DNA of 64,000 nt from Bradyrhizobium erythrophlei (GCF_900129425.1 NZ_LT670817.1:6944001-7008000), one strand, 5' to 3'. Positions 53,078-62,799 are shown, counted from the stretch's first letter. The notes: a model not told the origin generated them from the sequence alone. Translations and numbers: made by a program.

Positions 53078-54154
53078 TTACTTCAAGGTTTTGGCAAACG
53101 ACTGGATTTTGCCAACGTCAAAGTCGTTGAAACGATCGACCAGTTCGTTGGTATACAACGTCGATACGTCGATATCTTTGGTGGAAAGCTCCTCCCCTTC
53201 AAAGAGAATGTCGACATAATCGTGCCAGGCGTGCTCTTCGAAGGCGCCAAACCGTCGTGCCGCGCCGGGAGAAAAAGAAAGATACTTTGCCATCCGCGCG
53301 TCAAGCATTTGGCGGCCATTGGCCAGTAACTGCGCATCGGAATCGACGACCGGCTTGAGGGAAGGATTGAGTTTCCAGAAATTGCGTACGCAGAAGTCCG
53401 GATTGGCCTCGCAGACCAATACCCCCTTGGTCAGCGCGCGCCCGAATCCGGCCAAAAGCTCGGGTTTCTCCTTGATCGTACTCTCGTGAGTGACGAAGCC
53501 GTTGGAGAACAGGTTGCGAAATTTGTCAGGCACCTGAAGGCGCCGGATTTTCGTCATCTGCGCGAAAGCCGCCACAAAGACGTCGTTGGCATTATACGCC
53601 GCCACGTCGCCATTCAGCGTCGCGCGAAAGGCCAGCGGACCGTCACCAGTCGCCATAAACGAATAGTCCTTGCCCAGGACGAGACCGCGCTCCTTAAGCA
53701 TGGCCTTTATGATGGGCACGTTGCCGTTCGCAAGCGCACCGACGCCGATCGTCTTGTTGCGAAGGTCATCGAGCGACTTGACCGGGCTGCCGACCGGTAC
53801 AGCGAACTCCCATATCGAGGCGCGGGCGCCGTTATAGAAGAACTTGACCGGTATTGAATCGCGGCCCGGCTGGCGCGACAAGATCAGAGGGTCAGCATTG
53901 ACGAACCCGATCATCACGCTCTTGTTGGCGATCTGCGGCAGCAGGATCGAAGTGCCCTGGAACTCAAGGATTTTCAGCTCGATCCCTTCCTGAGCAAAGT
54001 AACCAAGCTCCATCGCGGCAAAGATGGGACCGAATGTGAGAGTGGTCCGAGCAGGCTCACCCAGAGTGACTTCCGTGGCGGCGGCATGCGCGATGCCCGA
54101 GAGAGACACGAAGATGAAGGCGGATAACAATCGCAGCGCGCCAGTCAAAGACAT
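53078..54154 (-). CDS. NMT1/SsuA-like ABC substrate-binding protein 2
   Basis: This 358-residue exported binding protein has a signal peptide ending SGIAHAAA. Its mature part parallels binding protein 1 closely: TLTFGPIFAAMELGYFAQEG, LKILEFQGTSILLPQIANKS, TIGVGALANGNVPIIKAMLK. It is convergent with the large subunit gene. No second ATPase or permease is present, so it probably shares those at 41-42.6 kb. It may bind a related substrate or product. The start at 54154 follows AAGGA. Confidence 0.88.
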   Translation of the reverse strand: MSLTGALRLLSAFIFVSLSGIAHAAATEVTLGEPARTTLTFGPIFAAMELGYFAQEGIELKILEFQGTSILLPQIANKSVMIGFVNADPLILSRQPGRDSIPVKFFYNGARASIWEFAVPVGSPVKSLDDLRNKTIGVGALANGNVPIIKAMLKERGLVLGKDYSFMATGDGPLAFRATLNGDVAAYNANDVFVAAFAQMTKIRRLQVPDKFRNLFSNGFVTHESTIKEKPELLAGFGRALTKGVLVCEANPDFCVRNFWKLNPSLKPVVDSDAQLLANGRQMLDARMAKYLSFSPGAARRFGAFEEHAWHDYVDILFEGEELSTKDIDVSTLYTNELVDRFNDFDVGKIQSFAKTLK

Positions 54155-54806
54155 ACTGTTTTTCCTTGGAACATCAGGACTGAGGGATCGACGGAACGCG
54201 TCGCCAATCATTTCGGCGCCATACGACAGGCACCCGGCGCGGACTATGCGCAGAGGGAAGTGGGCAATAACCTCTCGTAGAAATTGGCGACCCCGGCATG
54301 ACCCGAACATGCGACCGTTTGCGGGCAACAATGTCAATAGCGTATCTCAAATGGCGGACATGAAACCATCTGATAACAGCAGGCGGCGCAGCCCGCTTTG
54401 CATTCCACTTTTTCGATGGCCGCGCTCTGTGCGGCTTCAGCATCCAGCCGCGCGCTCAGACTGAGTGTGGTCCGCACTATAACCCGCGTCGCTGTTTTGC
54501 CGATTGTCCGCCTTGCGCCACAATCGGCCGGTCAGGAATAACGGGTTGGGAGGGGGCCCCGAAAATGGTGACCTGCGGCAGCCCGTCTATTTCAGCGAAG
54601 GACGTTTACGTGCGCCTGCGATTCAGGCGCAGACGCGATGCATCCTGCGCTCACGCTAGCGGCGCGTGTCGCCTCCGGGATTGCTATTTTGTGGCTACTT
54701 AATTCGCTGCCAGCTCATATCGATTTTCTATGGTCCCCTCTGCTCATGATCCGGCTCAATCCGCCAGGTGCGCCCCGGCCGCGGAGCCTGAAAGCAGGAG
54801 AGCAAT
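54155..54806. other. Long intergenic region at the right edge of the island
   Basis: No gene is supported. A hairpin with an 8-bp stem lies at 54611-54631 (TGCGCCTG/CAGGCGCA). The region has no repeat found elsewhere in the window and may mark the island boundary. Confidence 0.4.
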
Positions 54807-55283
54807 TTGTCGCGCAGAACATCTGTTTCCGGCATCGGCGCTGCGGTGGCGCTGCTTCTGAGCGGCGCGTCTCTCGCTCTTGCCCAATCCACTCCCCAGC
54901 CAGCGCAGGACGGCATGCTCAAGAACGGGCCGCCGACCTGGGACCGCAATCACGACGGCGTCTACACCTGCGACGAATGGAAGAGCTTTCTTGACCGGAT
55001 ATTCACGCTGGCCGATCGCAACCGCGACGGAATTCTCAGCCCGTCCGAATTCACAACGGTGCAAAAAGCCGATGCCACACTGGCAGACGCGGACTTCGGT
55101 TATTTTGACGAAAACCAGGATGGCAAGATCACGCGCAAGGAGTTCGTCGAGAAGCCGAGCGCGTTCATCCTTCAGTTCGACCGGAACGGTGACTGCCGCG
55201 TCACTGCGGATGAAATCAAAGCGGCGGCCACCCCCAAGGGGCCGCAGGGACCCGCGGAACGGCCGCGGGACAGGTTTCACTGA
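54807..55283 (+). CDS. Exported EF-hand calcium-binding protein
   Basis: This 158-residue protein has a signal peptide (ending SLALAQ). Four EF-hand loops follow: DRNHDGVYTCDEW, DRNRDGILSPSEF, DENQDGKITRKEF and DRNGDCRVTADEI. All have Asp at loop positions 1 and 5 and Glu at the twelfth or equivalent place. It probably binds calcium in the periplasm as a buffer or sensor. The start is TTG at 54807, supported by CAGGAG 7 bases before it; there is no suitable ATG. Confidence 0.8.
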   Translation: MSRRTSVSGIGAAVALLLSGASLALAQSTPQPAQDGMLKNGPPTWDRNHDGVYTCDEWKSFLDRIFTLADRNRDGILSPSEFTTVQKADATLADADFGYFDENQDGKITRKEFVEKPSAFILQFDRNGDCRVTADEIKAAATPKGPQGPAERPRDRFH

Positions 55284-55430
55284 AAATGTAATACACCGGA
55301 AACAGACTTTCACACCGCAGCGCTGCAACGGGCACGCCGGAGCCGAACGGCAATCATTTCTTCTTGCGCAACAAGAACTCTGGAACGCGGCGCCCTCTTG
55401 CTTGCAATGAGGTAATCGCAATGAAAACGC

Positions 55431-55614
55431 CATGGTGGTGCCGATACCGATGGCGATACCGTCGACTGCGGCAATGATCAGCTTCTTGTTGTTCACCGGC
55501 GATTGCAGGAAGATTGCAGGAAGATGACCGGGTTTCGCGGCCGGGCTATGTCGTCTTTCGCCATCGCTGCCTGCAAGAAATCCCGGATATCATTGCCGGC
55601 CGTGAACATCCCCG
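55431..55614 (-). pseudogene. Enoyl-CoA hydratase (crotonase) relic broken by an 11-bp tandem duplication
   Basis: On the minus strand one frame reads GMFTAGNDIRDFLQAAMAKD and NPVIFLQS, and the next frame reads VNNKKLIIAAVDGIAIGIGTTM. These are the oxyanion-hole and core segments of a crotonase. The change of frame is at 55501-55522, where GATTGCAGGAA occurs twice in tandem. Removing one copy joins the two frames exactly as ...FLQSPVNNKKLIIAAVDG. Both ends of the gene are lost, so this is a fragment that then picked up a frameshift. Confidence 0.8.
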
Positions 55615-55707
55615 AACGACCGAATTTTATATAAAAAAATAAACGAGCCCTTGCGGTTTCAGCGTAATGACCGATATGTTTTTGTGCAACCGATGCGAGA
55701 TTGCGCG

Positions 55708-56046
55708 ATGCACACAACCCCTGACTTGCAAGCGGACACCCCGAGTAAATCTGAGGTCAAGCTTCCAGCCTATGTCAGGATCGGGGGATTGGTTTTTCGC
55801 ACACTGTTTCTCATTGTTCTGACGGTGTTAACAGCGCGGGTCGCCAGTCCTCAGATCGAGCGCCTCTCTTCTCTGTACGAAACGCCGGGTGACCTCGTTC
55901 GGGTGATATTGGGTTTCGCGGTCTGCGTCTGGTTCGTGGCCAATCTCTTCATTTTGCCTAAGGATGCCGGTGCATATCGGACCTGGCTGTACCTCGGCTT
56001 GGCTGTTTTGCCCCTTTCACTGCTCTGCGTCTTCGTTGGTTGGTAA
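55708..56046 (+). CDS. Small membrane protein of unknown function
   Basis: This 112-residue protein has a polar N-terminal stretch and three hydrophobic segments (about 30-47, 69-87 and 95-111). I do not recognise the family. ATG 55708 is a reasonable start; an ATG at 55693 or TTG at 55651 would extend it. It lies after the crotonase relic and before another small exported protein. Confidence 0.55.
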   Translation: MHTTPDLQADTPSKSEVKLPAYVRIGGLVFRTLFLIVLTVLTARVASPQIERLSSLYETPGDLVRVILGFAVCVWFVANLFILPKDAGAYRTWLYLGLAVLPLSLLCVFVGW

Positions 56047-56227
56047 ACCGGCGTCCGATTGGATTTTTCCCATGTTGGATCTGGCCGGCCTTTGCTGCCG
56101 GCAACCTTAGTATCCACGCATGGCCAAGGTCGACCTTTGCAATAGCACCTCGCAAATAGCAGGTTGGTCTGACACAAGCGCGCGAGCTAACCTTCAGTCG
56201 CTGTCCGTTTCATGATATGAAGTAGCG

Positions 56228-56554
56228 ATGAAACGCGCGTCGATAATCATTGCCGCCATCCTGTCCTTGGTGGGAATTGCCACCCTGAGTTCCGCTTCCG
56301 CGCAGAACGCTGTCGGCGGGATACCGAAACACAGTCCTGTTGGCGGCCCCGCGTCTATCGGCGGTCCCGTGAAACAGAGTTCTCCGGTGATACCGGCGAA
56401 CAAGGTCGGATCGGCCCCGGTTGCGCCGCCGACCGTTGTTGTCCGTTGTGCCGCGGGAAGCTGCCCTCCGAAAGGCCTCGCCAACACGGGACTCGCCACG
56501 CCCCACAAGCCGAACATCGCTATTGTACCGCCGCGATCACGACCTCCTACATGA
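56228..56554 (+). CDS. Small exported Pro/Gly-rich protein of unknown function
   Basis: This 108-residue protein has a clear signal peptide (MKRASIIIAAILSLVG to about residue 25, ASAQ). The low-complexity mature part is rich in Pro, Gly, Val and Ser, with two cysteines (VRCAAGSCPPKG). No domain is recognised. It lies just before the convergent outer-membrane factor gene. Confidence 0.55.
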   Translation: MKRASIIIAAILSLVGIATLSSASAQNAVGGIPKHSPVGGPASIGGPVKQSSPVIPANKVGSAPVAPPTVVVRCAAGSCPPKGLANTGLATPHKPNIAIVPPRSRPPT

Positions 56555-56619
56555 GTTCGAACTAGGCCGGAGATCCGACGCGATCCTCCAGGCCGTCGCG
56601 CGGGAACGACCGTGTCGCC

Positions 56620-58227
56620 CTATTTTGCATCCGCGGCCCGGATGACGTTCGGCGGCTCGCCCATCGCGCATTGGCGCCAGTCAGGCGTGGTGCAGTTGGT
56701 TGGCCAAGCGCCACCGAGCGCCATGAAAAGGGCTGCGGTATCAGAGAGCCGGTTGGCTTCCGATTGCACGCGGATCACCGCCGCGGCCAGATAAGTCTGC
56801 TGCGCATTCAGAACGGCGAGTTGATTGACCTGGCCGGCACTCAACTGCTGCTGGACGATATCAAGACTGGCTTTGGCGGTAACTTCCGCACGCACCGAAG
56901 CCTGCACCGCCCTCGCATCGGTCTGCAGCGCACGCAACGCATCCGCGACATTCTGGAAGGCAGTGATGACGATGGCGCGGTATTGCGCCTCAGACTGTTC
57001 GAGCGCGGCCTCGGCCGCCTTCTGCTTGTTGTACAGGGTGAAGCCATCGAAAATCGGTGCGGTCGTACTTGCCGCGAGTGAGTAAAATCCGGTTCCCGGC
57101 GCAAAGCTCTGTGCGAAGTTGTAGGCGGCGGAGCCGCCATTGGCCGTGAGCACGATATTTGGAAGCCGGGCCGCGATCGCCACGCCGACCAGGGCGCTCG
57201 CCGCATGCATATTGGCTTCCGCGGCCCGCACATCGGGTCGCTGGTCAACCAACTTGCCGGGCAGGCTTACCGGCAGATTGGCCGGCAATCTGAGATGCGC
57301 GAGATCGAACTTCTCCACAATTTCATTGGCCGACAATTGCCCGGCGAGCGCGGTCAGCAGGTTACGCTGCTGAGCCAGTTGCTTCTCAAGCGGCGGCAGC
57401 AACTCTTCGGCCTGCGCCAGCGCGGCCTCCTGCGCGAGCATATCCGCCTTTGCCGCCTGACCGGCATTGAACTGCCGTTTCAGAATCTCGAGCAAATTGC
57501 GTTCGATCGCAATAATGCGCCTGGTTGCCTCGAGTTGGCCGCGCAGCGACGCCTCCTGGATCGCCGCGGTCACGACGTTGCTGGTGAGGCTGAGATAGGC
57601 CGCCTCGAGTTGAAACAGCTGTTGCTCCGTGACGGCATCCAGACTCTCGACAGCCCGAGAGTTGCCGCCCCAGATGTCCGGCACGAACGACACCGCCAAC
57701 TGGTTGGTCACGAGCGTGTATTGGGATTGCGGTCCGGTTGTCGGAATCGGCGGCACCTGGCCGGGATTAGCAATCAGAAAATCCGCGGACGTCGAATTGC
57801 CCGTGACCTGCGGAAAGAACAATCCGCGCTGGGCCTGCGCATTGTATCGGGCGAGCTTGATCGCCGCCTCGGCGGCCTGCAAATTTGGATTATGGTCTAC
57901 CGATTGCCTGACGAGTTCGTTGAGCGGCCGGGATTTGAACGCGGCCCACCATCTTGCCGAAACATCCTCGCCGGTGACGAAATGCTGACCGGCCACGCGA
58001 GGTCCGTCGCGCTCCGGGGCTGGCGAGGCGAGCTTTCCCGGGACGTAGCCATTAACGTCAGGCACGGCGGGCGGATTGAAATTCGGCCCCACGGCACAGC
58101 CTGAAACTGCCGCGGTTAATATCAACGCCGCAGTTGCGCAAACGACCGCGCGGTGTCGCCGGTCCGGCGTCGGCCGGCCCGGCGAGACCAGCGGCGATCG
58201 AGGATCAATTCGTCCTAGACGCAACAT
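56620..58227 (-). CDS. NodT/OprM-type outer-membrane efflux lipoprotein
   Basis: This 535-residue outer-membrane factor of a tripartite exporter has a lipobox (LTAAVSGCAVGPNF, cysteine about residue 44). Paired OEP domains follow with long helices such as ATRRIIAIERNLLEILKRQF and the repeat half DFLIANPGQ...YSLAASTTAPIFDG. It completes the channel with the RND pump and the adaptor directly upstream. The N-terminus is about 25 residues longer than usual, so a start further in is possible. Same-strand spacing to the pump gene is 39 bases. Confidence 0.87.
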   Translation of the reverse strand: MLRLGRIDPRSPLVSPGRPTPDRRHRAVVCATAALILTAAVSGCAVGPNFNPPAVPDVNGYVPGKLASPAPERDGPRVAGQHFVTGEDVSARWWAAFKSRPLNELVRQSVDHNPNLQAAEAAIKLARYNAQAQRGLFFPQVTGNSTSADFLIANPGQVPPIPTTGPQSQYTLVTNQLAVSFVPDIWGGNSRAVESLDAVTEQQLFQLEAAYLSLTSNVVTAAIQEASLRGQLEATRRIIAIERNLLEILKRQFNAGQAAKADMLAQEAALAQAEELLPPLEKQLAQQRNLLTALAGQLSANEIVEKFDLAHLRLPANLPVSLPGKLVDQRPDVRAAEANMHAASALVGVAIAARLPNIVLTANGGSAAYNFAQSFAPGTGFYSLAASTTAPIFDGFTLYNKQKAAEAALEQSEAQYRAIVITAFQNVADALRALQTDARAVQASVRAEVTAKASLDIVQQQLSAGQVNQLAVLNAQQTYLAAAVIRVQSEANRLSDTAALFMALGGAWPTNCTTPDWRQCAMGEPPNVIRAADAK

Positions 58228-58266
58228 GTGATCGAATCCCTTAAGGCTCCCGACATCCCATTCCCA

Positions 58267-61200
58267 TCAACTCTGTGCACTGACGTCGGCGGTCTCTGCG
58301 TCTTCGTTCTCGTTCGTAATGTTGCTGTCTTTCGAAAGAAATATCTTGCGAAGCGCAGGCGCTACCACCAGCAGCAGCAGCGGCCCGATGAACATGCCTC
58401 CCACCACAACGGTTGCCAGCGGACGCTGCACCTGACTGCCGATGCCGTGCGAGATCGCCGCCGGAAGAAGGCCGACGCCTGCGGAGAGCGCGGTCATCAA
58501 CATCGGCCGCATCCGTTGTTCGGCGCCGCGGAACACCGCCTCGCGGATCTCCATACCCTGGGTCCTGAGCTCGCGATAATAGGTAATGTTGAGAATGCCA
58601 TCCATCACGGCGACGCCAAACAACGAGATGAAGCCGATCGCCGCCGAGACGCTGAAATCGAGACCGGCGAGATATAGCGCGATCAGGCCGCCGCCGATCG
58701 CAAACGGGATGCCGGCCACCGCCAACAGGCTGTCTCGCAGCGAATTGAACAGGCCATAGAGCAGGACGAGAATCAGAAGCAGTGTGATCGGCACCACGAT
58801 CAGTAGGCGCTTCTTTGCATTCTGCAGGTCATCAAACTCGCCGGCCCATAGGATCCGGTATCCGTTCGGAAGCTTGATGGCTTTTGCGACACGCTCCTGT
58901 GCCTCCGCGACCGTCCCGCCGAGATCGCGGCCGCGGACACTGAACTTGATCGGAATGAAGCGCTGGCTGCGCTCGCGATAGATGAACGAAGCGCCGGTGT
59001 CGAGCGTGATATCGGCAAGCTCGCTAAGCGGCACATAGGCGTTGGTGCCGGACGGTGTTTGATAGGCCACCTTGACGGTTCGGATGGCATCGACGCTGCT
59101 GCGATATTTTGGGTCGAGCCTGACGGCCAGGCTAAATTGCCTATCGCCTTCCAGGACGGTTGTCGCGGTGGTACCGCCAAGCGCCGCCTGAACAACGGAG
59201 TTGACGTCGCCGGTATTAAGCCCGTAGCGCGCGGCTTTGTTGCGATCGATCCTGATGTTGAGATTGGGTTGACCCAGCAGATGAAATATTCCGAGATCGG
59301 CGACCCCCGGGACCTTCGCCATCTCGGCCATGACCTGGCTTGCCAGCGATTCCAGTGTTGCCAGGTTCGGTCCGACGATCTTGACCGAATTGGCGCCCTT
59401 CACCCCCGACAGCGCCTCTTCGATGTTGTCCTGGATATATTGTGAGAAGTTCAAGCCAACGCCCGGCAGCTCCTCGCTAAACTCCTTTTGCAGCTCTTCG
59501 GTCAGCTTCTCCTTGGTGAGATCAGCGGGCCATTCGTCGAATGGCTTGAGCGGCGCAAACAACTCGACATTGGAAAACGGTGACGCATCGCTGCCATTGT
59601 CGGGACGGCCATGCTGCGAGACGACGGTGATAACCTCCGGGTGCCGCAACAGGATTTCGCGCATTTTTCCTGCCGCAGCGGTGCCGGCTTCGAGCGACAT
59701 CGTGGAAGGCATCGCAGCCCTGATCCAGAAATTTCCTTCCTCCAGCGCGGGCAGGAATTCACTGCCGAGCTGGGAGGCCGCCCCCACGCTCAAGACCATG
59801 AAGGCAACGCCGATGATCACCGCGACTTTCAGGTTGCCGAGCGCCCAGCGCAGCACCGGTGTGTAACTCGCACGCAAGGCGCGCACGATCACCGTTTCGA
59901 CCTCCTCGATGTGCCTGGGGAGCAACAGCGCCGCCAGAACCGGCGTCACGGTGAAGGTCGCCAACAACGCGCCCGCCAGCGCGTAACCATAGGTTCGCGC
60001 CATCGGCCCAAAAATCTGTCCTTCCACACCTTGCATCGTGAACAGCGGCACGAAGGCAGTCACCGTGATCGCCGCGGTAAAGAACACGGCCTTGTCGACC
60101 TGCAACGCGCTGACGAAGATGATCCGCAACCGGTCCGACCATCGCCGGCTCGTGGTCTTCTGGCCCGTCACCGATGTCGGATCCGGGCCCCAATAGCCTT
60201 CGGAAAGATGGTGAAGCAGCGTTTGCCGATGCTCGGGCGTCGACTGGAAATTTCGATAGATGTTTTCCATCATGATGACAGCCGAATCGACAATGATGCC
60301 GAAATCGACCGCGCCGAGTGACAGGAGATTCGCATCCTCTCCGCGCAGGACCATGATGATGATGGCGAAGAAAAGCGCGAACGGAATATTGGCGCCGACG
60401 ATGATCGCGCTCCTGAGATCGCCCAGGAAAATCCACTGAATCAGGAAAACCAGCAGGCAGCCGAAGATCAGATTATGCAGAACCGTATGGGTGGTCACCC
60501 CAACCAGTGAACTTCGATCGTAGTAAGGAACAATTTTGACTCCGGCCGGCAGGCTCCCATCGGTATTGAGCTTTGCGACTTCGGCCTGAACGCGCGGAAT
60601 GATATCGTTAGTGTGCTGGGTCCGCCCCATCACGACAATCGCCGCCGCAACATCATCATCGTGATCTCTGCCCGCAATTCCAAGCCGCGGAACGTAACCG
60701 ACAGAGACTTTGGCGACATTCTTGATCTGGATTGGAAGGCCGCCCGATTGGGTCAGGACGACGTTCTCGATGTCTTCGACCTTGTAGCCTTTGGTGACGT
60801 CGTCAGCGCCGCCACTGTCGACCAGCCCGATACCGCGAATATTGACCGATTGCTGTCCGATCGTGATCTCTCGGCCCCCGACATTGATATTGGCATTGCC
60901 AAGCGCGGAAATCAGCTGAGGGACGGTGATGTTGTAGGCTTCCAGCTTTTCAAGGTCCGCATCGACATTGAACTGCTTCGTTGTTCCACCCCAGGAATTG
61001 ATCTGTACTACTCCGGGAACGGTCAGGAGACGGCGTGTGACAACATAGTCCTGCAGCGTCCGCAGATTGGTCAGCCCAAAGTGCGGCGGACCAACGATTT
61101 GATAACGGTAGATTTCGCCGACCAGACTCGACTGTTGAATCTGGGCAACTTGATTGCCAGGCAGATTGACGTTTTGCTGCAACATGATCGACGCTTGCGA

Positions 61201-61521
61201 CAGCGCGAAGTAATAGTCGACGCCGTAAGCGAATGTCACCCGAACAAACGACAAGCCATAAAACGACGTCGAGCGAATATTGACGACGCCGGGTGTCGGA
61301 TAGAGGCCCACCTCCATGGGAATGGTGTAATACTTCTCCATCTCCTCGGCGGACAGACCGGCGGCTTGCGCCGTGATCTCCAGAATGACGGGAGCGGGAT
61401 TTGGATACGCTTCAATATTGAGGCGCGAAAATGCGACCAGTCCTCCTGCGCAAAACACCACAAGACCAAGGACAATGATCGCGCTACGCGTCAGACCGAA
61501 CTCGAGCAAAGACTTAATCAA
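58267..61521 (-). CDS. CzcA/CusA-family (HME-type) RND efflux pump
   Basis: This 1084-residue RND transporter has the heavy-metal-efflux signature in the fourth membrane helix: D406, D412 and E419 in GAVDFGIIVDSAVIMMENIY, the three acidic residues used in proton relay in CzcA. The two large periplasmic loops are present. Metal export (for example Co/Zn/Cd or Cu/Ag) is expected, but the metal cannot be set from sequence. The start is TTG at 61521 with GGGG upstream. It lies between the adaptor and outer-membrane factor genes. Confidence 0.88.
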   Translation of the reverse strand: MIKSLLEFGLTRSAIIVLGLVVFCAGGLVAFSRLNIEAYPNPAPVILEITAQAAGLSAEEMEKYYTIPMEVGLYPTPGVVNIRSTSFYGLSFVRVTFAYGVDYYFALSQASIMLQQNVNLPGNQVAQIQQSSLVGEIYRYQIVGPPHFGLTNLRTLQDYVVTRRLLTVPGVVQINSWGGTTKQFNVDADLEKLEAYNITVPQLISALGNANINVGGREITIGQQSVNIRGIGLVDSGGADDVTKGYKVEDIENVVLTQSGGLPIQIKNVAKVSVGYVPRLGIAGRDHDDDVAAAIVVMGRTQHTNDIIPRVQAEVAKLNTDGSLPAGVKIVPYYDRSSLVGVTTHTVLHNLIFGCLLVFLIQWIFLGDLRSAIIVGANIPFALFFAIIIMVLRGEDANLLSLGAVDFGIIVDSAVIMMENIYRNFQSTPEHRQTLLHHLSEGYWGPDPTSVTGQKTTSRRWSDRLRIIFVSALQVDKAVFFTAAITVTAFVPLFTMQGVEGQIFGPMARTYGYALAGALLATFTVTPVLAALLLPRHIEEVETVIVRALRASYTPVLRWALGNLKVAVIIGVAFMVLSVGAASQLGSEFLPALEEGNFWIRAAMPSTMSLEAGTAAAGKMREILLRHPEVITVVSQHGRPDNGSDASPFSNVELFAPLKPFDEWPADLTKEKLTEELQKEFSEELPGVGLNFSQYIQDNIEEALSGVKGANSVKIVGPNLATLESLASQVMAEMAKVPGVADLGIFHLLGQPNLNIRIDRNKAARYGLNTGDVNSVVQAALGGTTATTVLEGDRQFSLAVRLDPKYRSSVDAIRTVKVAYQTPSGTNAYVPLSELADITLDTGASFIYRERSQRFIPIKFSVRGRDLGGTVAEAQERVAKAIKLPNGYRILWAGEFDDLQNAKKRLLIVVPITLLLILVLLYGLFNSLRDSLLAVAGIPFAIGGGLIALYLAGLDFSVSAAIGFISLFGVAVMDGILNITYYRELRTQGMEIREAVFRGAEQRMRPMLMTALSAGVGLLPAAISHGIGSQVQRPLATVVVGGMFIGPLLLLVVAPALRKIFLSKDSNITNENEDAETADVSAQS

Positions 61522-61563
61522 GTGACCCCACAGATGTTTTTGGATGATCGAGATCCGGGCGGT

Positions 61564-62799
61564 TCAGCCGGCATCACCCAACAAGAGCTTGTTGCTCAAA
61601 AACACTGCCCCGTCCGTGACAACGGTTTCTCCGGGCTGAATACCCTCCAGGATCTGATCCCAGCCGTCCTGCTGCAGGCCGAGCTTGACGGTTCGCTTCA
61701 CGAAACGACGGCCGTCGCCGGTGACCCACACCGTCATCGTCCCGTCGCCTTCCCTGACCACGCCTTCAGCGGGCACGGCCAGCGAACGGACCGGCTCGCC
61801 GACATGAATGACAAAACTTGCAAACATCCCGGATCGCAGGAGATGCTGGGGATCGTCGATTTCGGAACGAACCAGCTGCCGATGGCTGTTCGGGTCAATC
61901 ATCGACCCTAGCGCCGTGACATGCCCCTTGAAGACGGTGTCAGGATAGGCCGGGACTTTGACTTCAACGTCCTGCCCCAGTTTGTAGGCCGGCGCATCCG
62001 TCTCGATGACATTCGCGATCATCCACATTGTCGACAAGTCCGCGACCGAAAACGGCGCCGGCGCATTGCCTGGCTGGGTCAGGAATCCAGGAGCCGCATT
62101 GCGAGTGACGATCTTTCCGGAGATAGGACTGGGAACAGCCAGCGTCGATTCCACTTTGCGCGCGCTAAGAATCTGTTCAATTTCCGCGTCGGACTTTCCG
62201 AAGATTCGTACCGCATTCTTCGCTGCCTTGAAGTTACCTTCCGCGGTTTGTTGATCTGACGTCGACTGGTCAACGTCTTTCTGCGCGCTGCCGCCAGACT
62301 TCAAGAGCTGGGTGGCCCGTGCGAGGGTTCGCTTTTGCAATTCAAGAACGCCTGCGCTCGCGAGAAGGGCTGATTCGGCTTGCAGGAGATCGGGGCTGTC
62401 AATCGTAAACAGGATATCGCCGGCCTTGACCTCATCGCCAATGTTGTGGAATGCCTGCAGGATTTTGCCCGGATACTGCGAAAATACCTGAACGAGCATG
62501 TTTTCGTTGAAGTCGATCGTACCAACGGCGGTTTTGAGAACCGCGAATTGACGTGATCCGACCGGAGCGATTTTTAGCGCGCCGGCCTGTTTTTCCGACA
62601 AATCGACAGCTGGCGTTTGCTCTGCATTGCCGGGCCCGGACTGCTCAGTCGCTGCAGAAGAGCTCCGCTCTGTCGACGCGGCCTGATTACCGGCGAGGCC
62701 AACGAAATCCCGCCCCCAAAACAGCGCGGCTGCGCCGATCGCAGCCAGCGCAAAAGCCGCGTTTCGAGAGCGCCCCGACAGGTTTCCCAAAACATTCAC
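61564..62799 (-). CDS. RND efflux membrane fusion (adaptor) protein
   Basis: This 411-residue periplasmic adaptor has an N-terminal signal/anchor (FALAAIGAAALFWG). Lipoyl-like halves flank a helical hairpin (VFSQYPGKILQAFHNIGDEVKAGD and IVTRNAAPGFLTQPG). The end is a beta-barrel and membrane-proximal domain (LRSGMFASFVIHVGEPVRSL). No His/Met-rich metal tail is seen at its N-terminus. The start codon is GTG 62799. It is the first gene of the three-gene efflux operon. Confidence 0.87.
   Translation of the reverse strand: MNVLGNLSGRSRNAAFALAAIGAAALFWGRDFVGLAGNQAASTERSSSAATEQSGPGNAEQTPAVDLSEKQAGALKIAPVGSRQFAVLKTAVGTIDFNENMLVQVFSQYPGKILQAFHNIGDEVKAGDILFTIDSPDLLQAESALLASAGVLELQKRTLARATQLLKSGGSAQKDVDQSTSDQQTAEGNFKAAKNAVRIFGKSDAEIEQILSARKVESTLAVPSPISGKIVTRNAAPGFLTQPGNAPAPFSVADLSTMWMIANVIETDAPAYKLGQDVEVKVPAYPDTVFKGHVTALGSMIDPNSHRQLVRSEIDDPQHLLRSGMFASFVIHVGEPVRSLAVPAEGVVREGDGTMTVWVTGDGRRFVKRTVKLGLQQDGWDQILEGIQPGETVVTDGAVFLSNKLLLGDAG

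Noticed and set aside
54756..55496. Minus-strand open frame starting MNNKKLIIAAVDG
   Set aside because: Only its first 20 or so codons are crotonase-like (part of the relic); the rest is antisense to the EF-hand gene.
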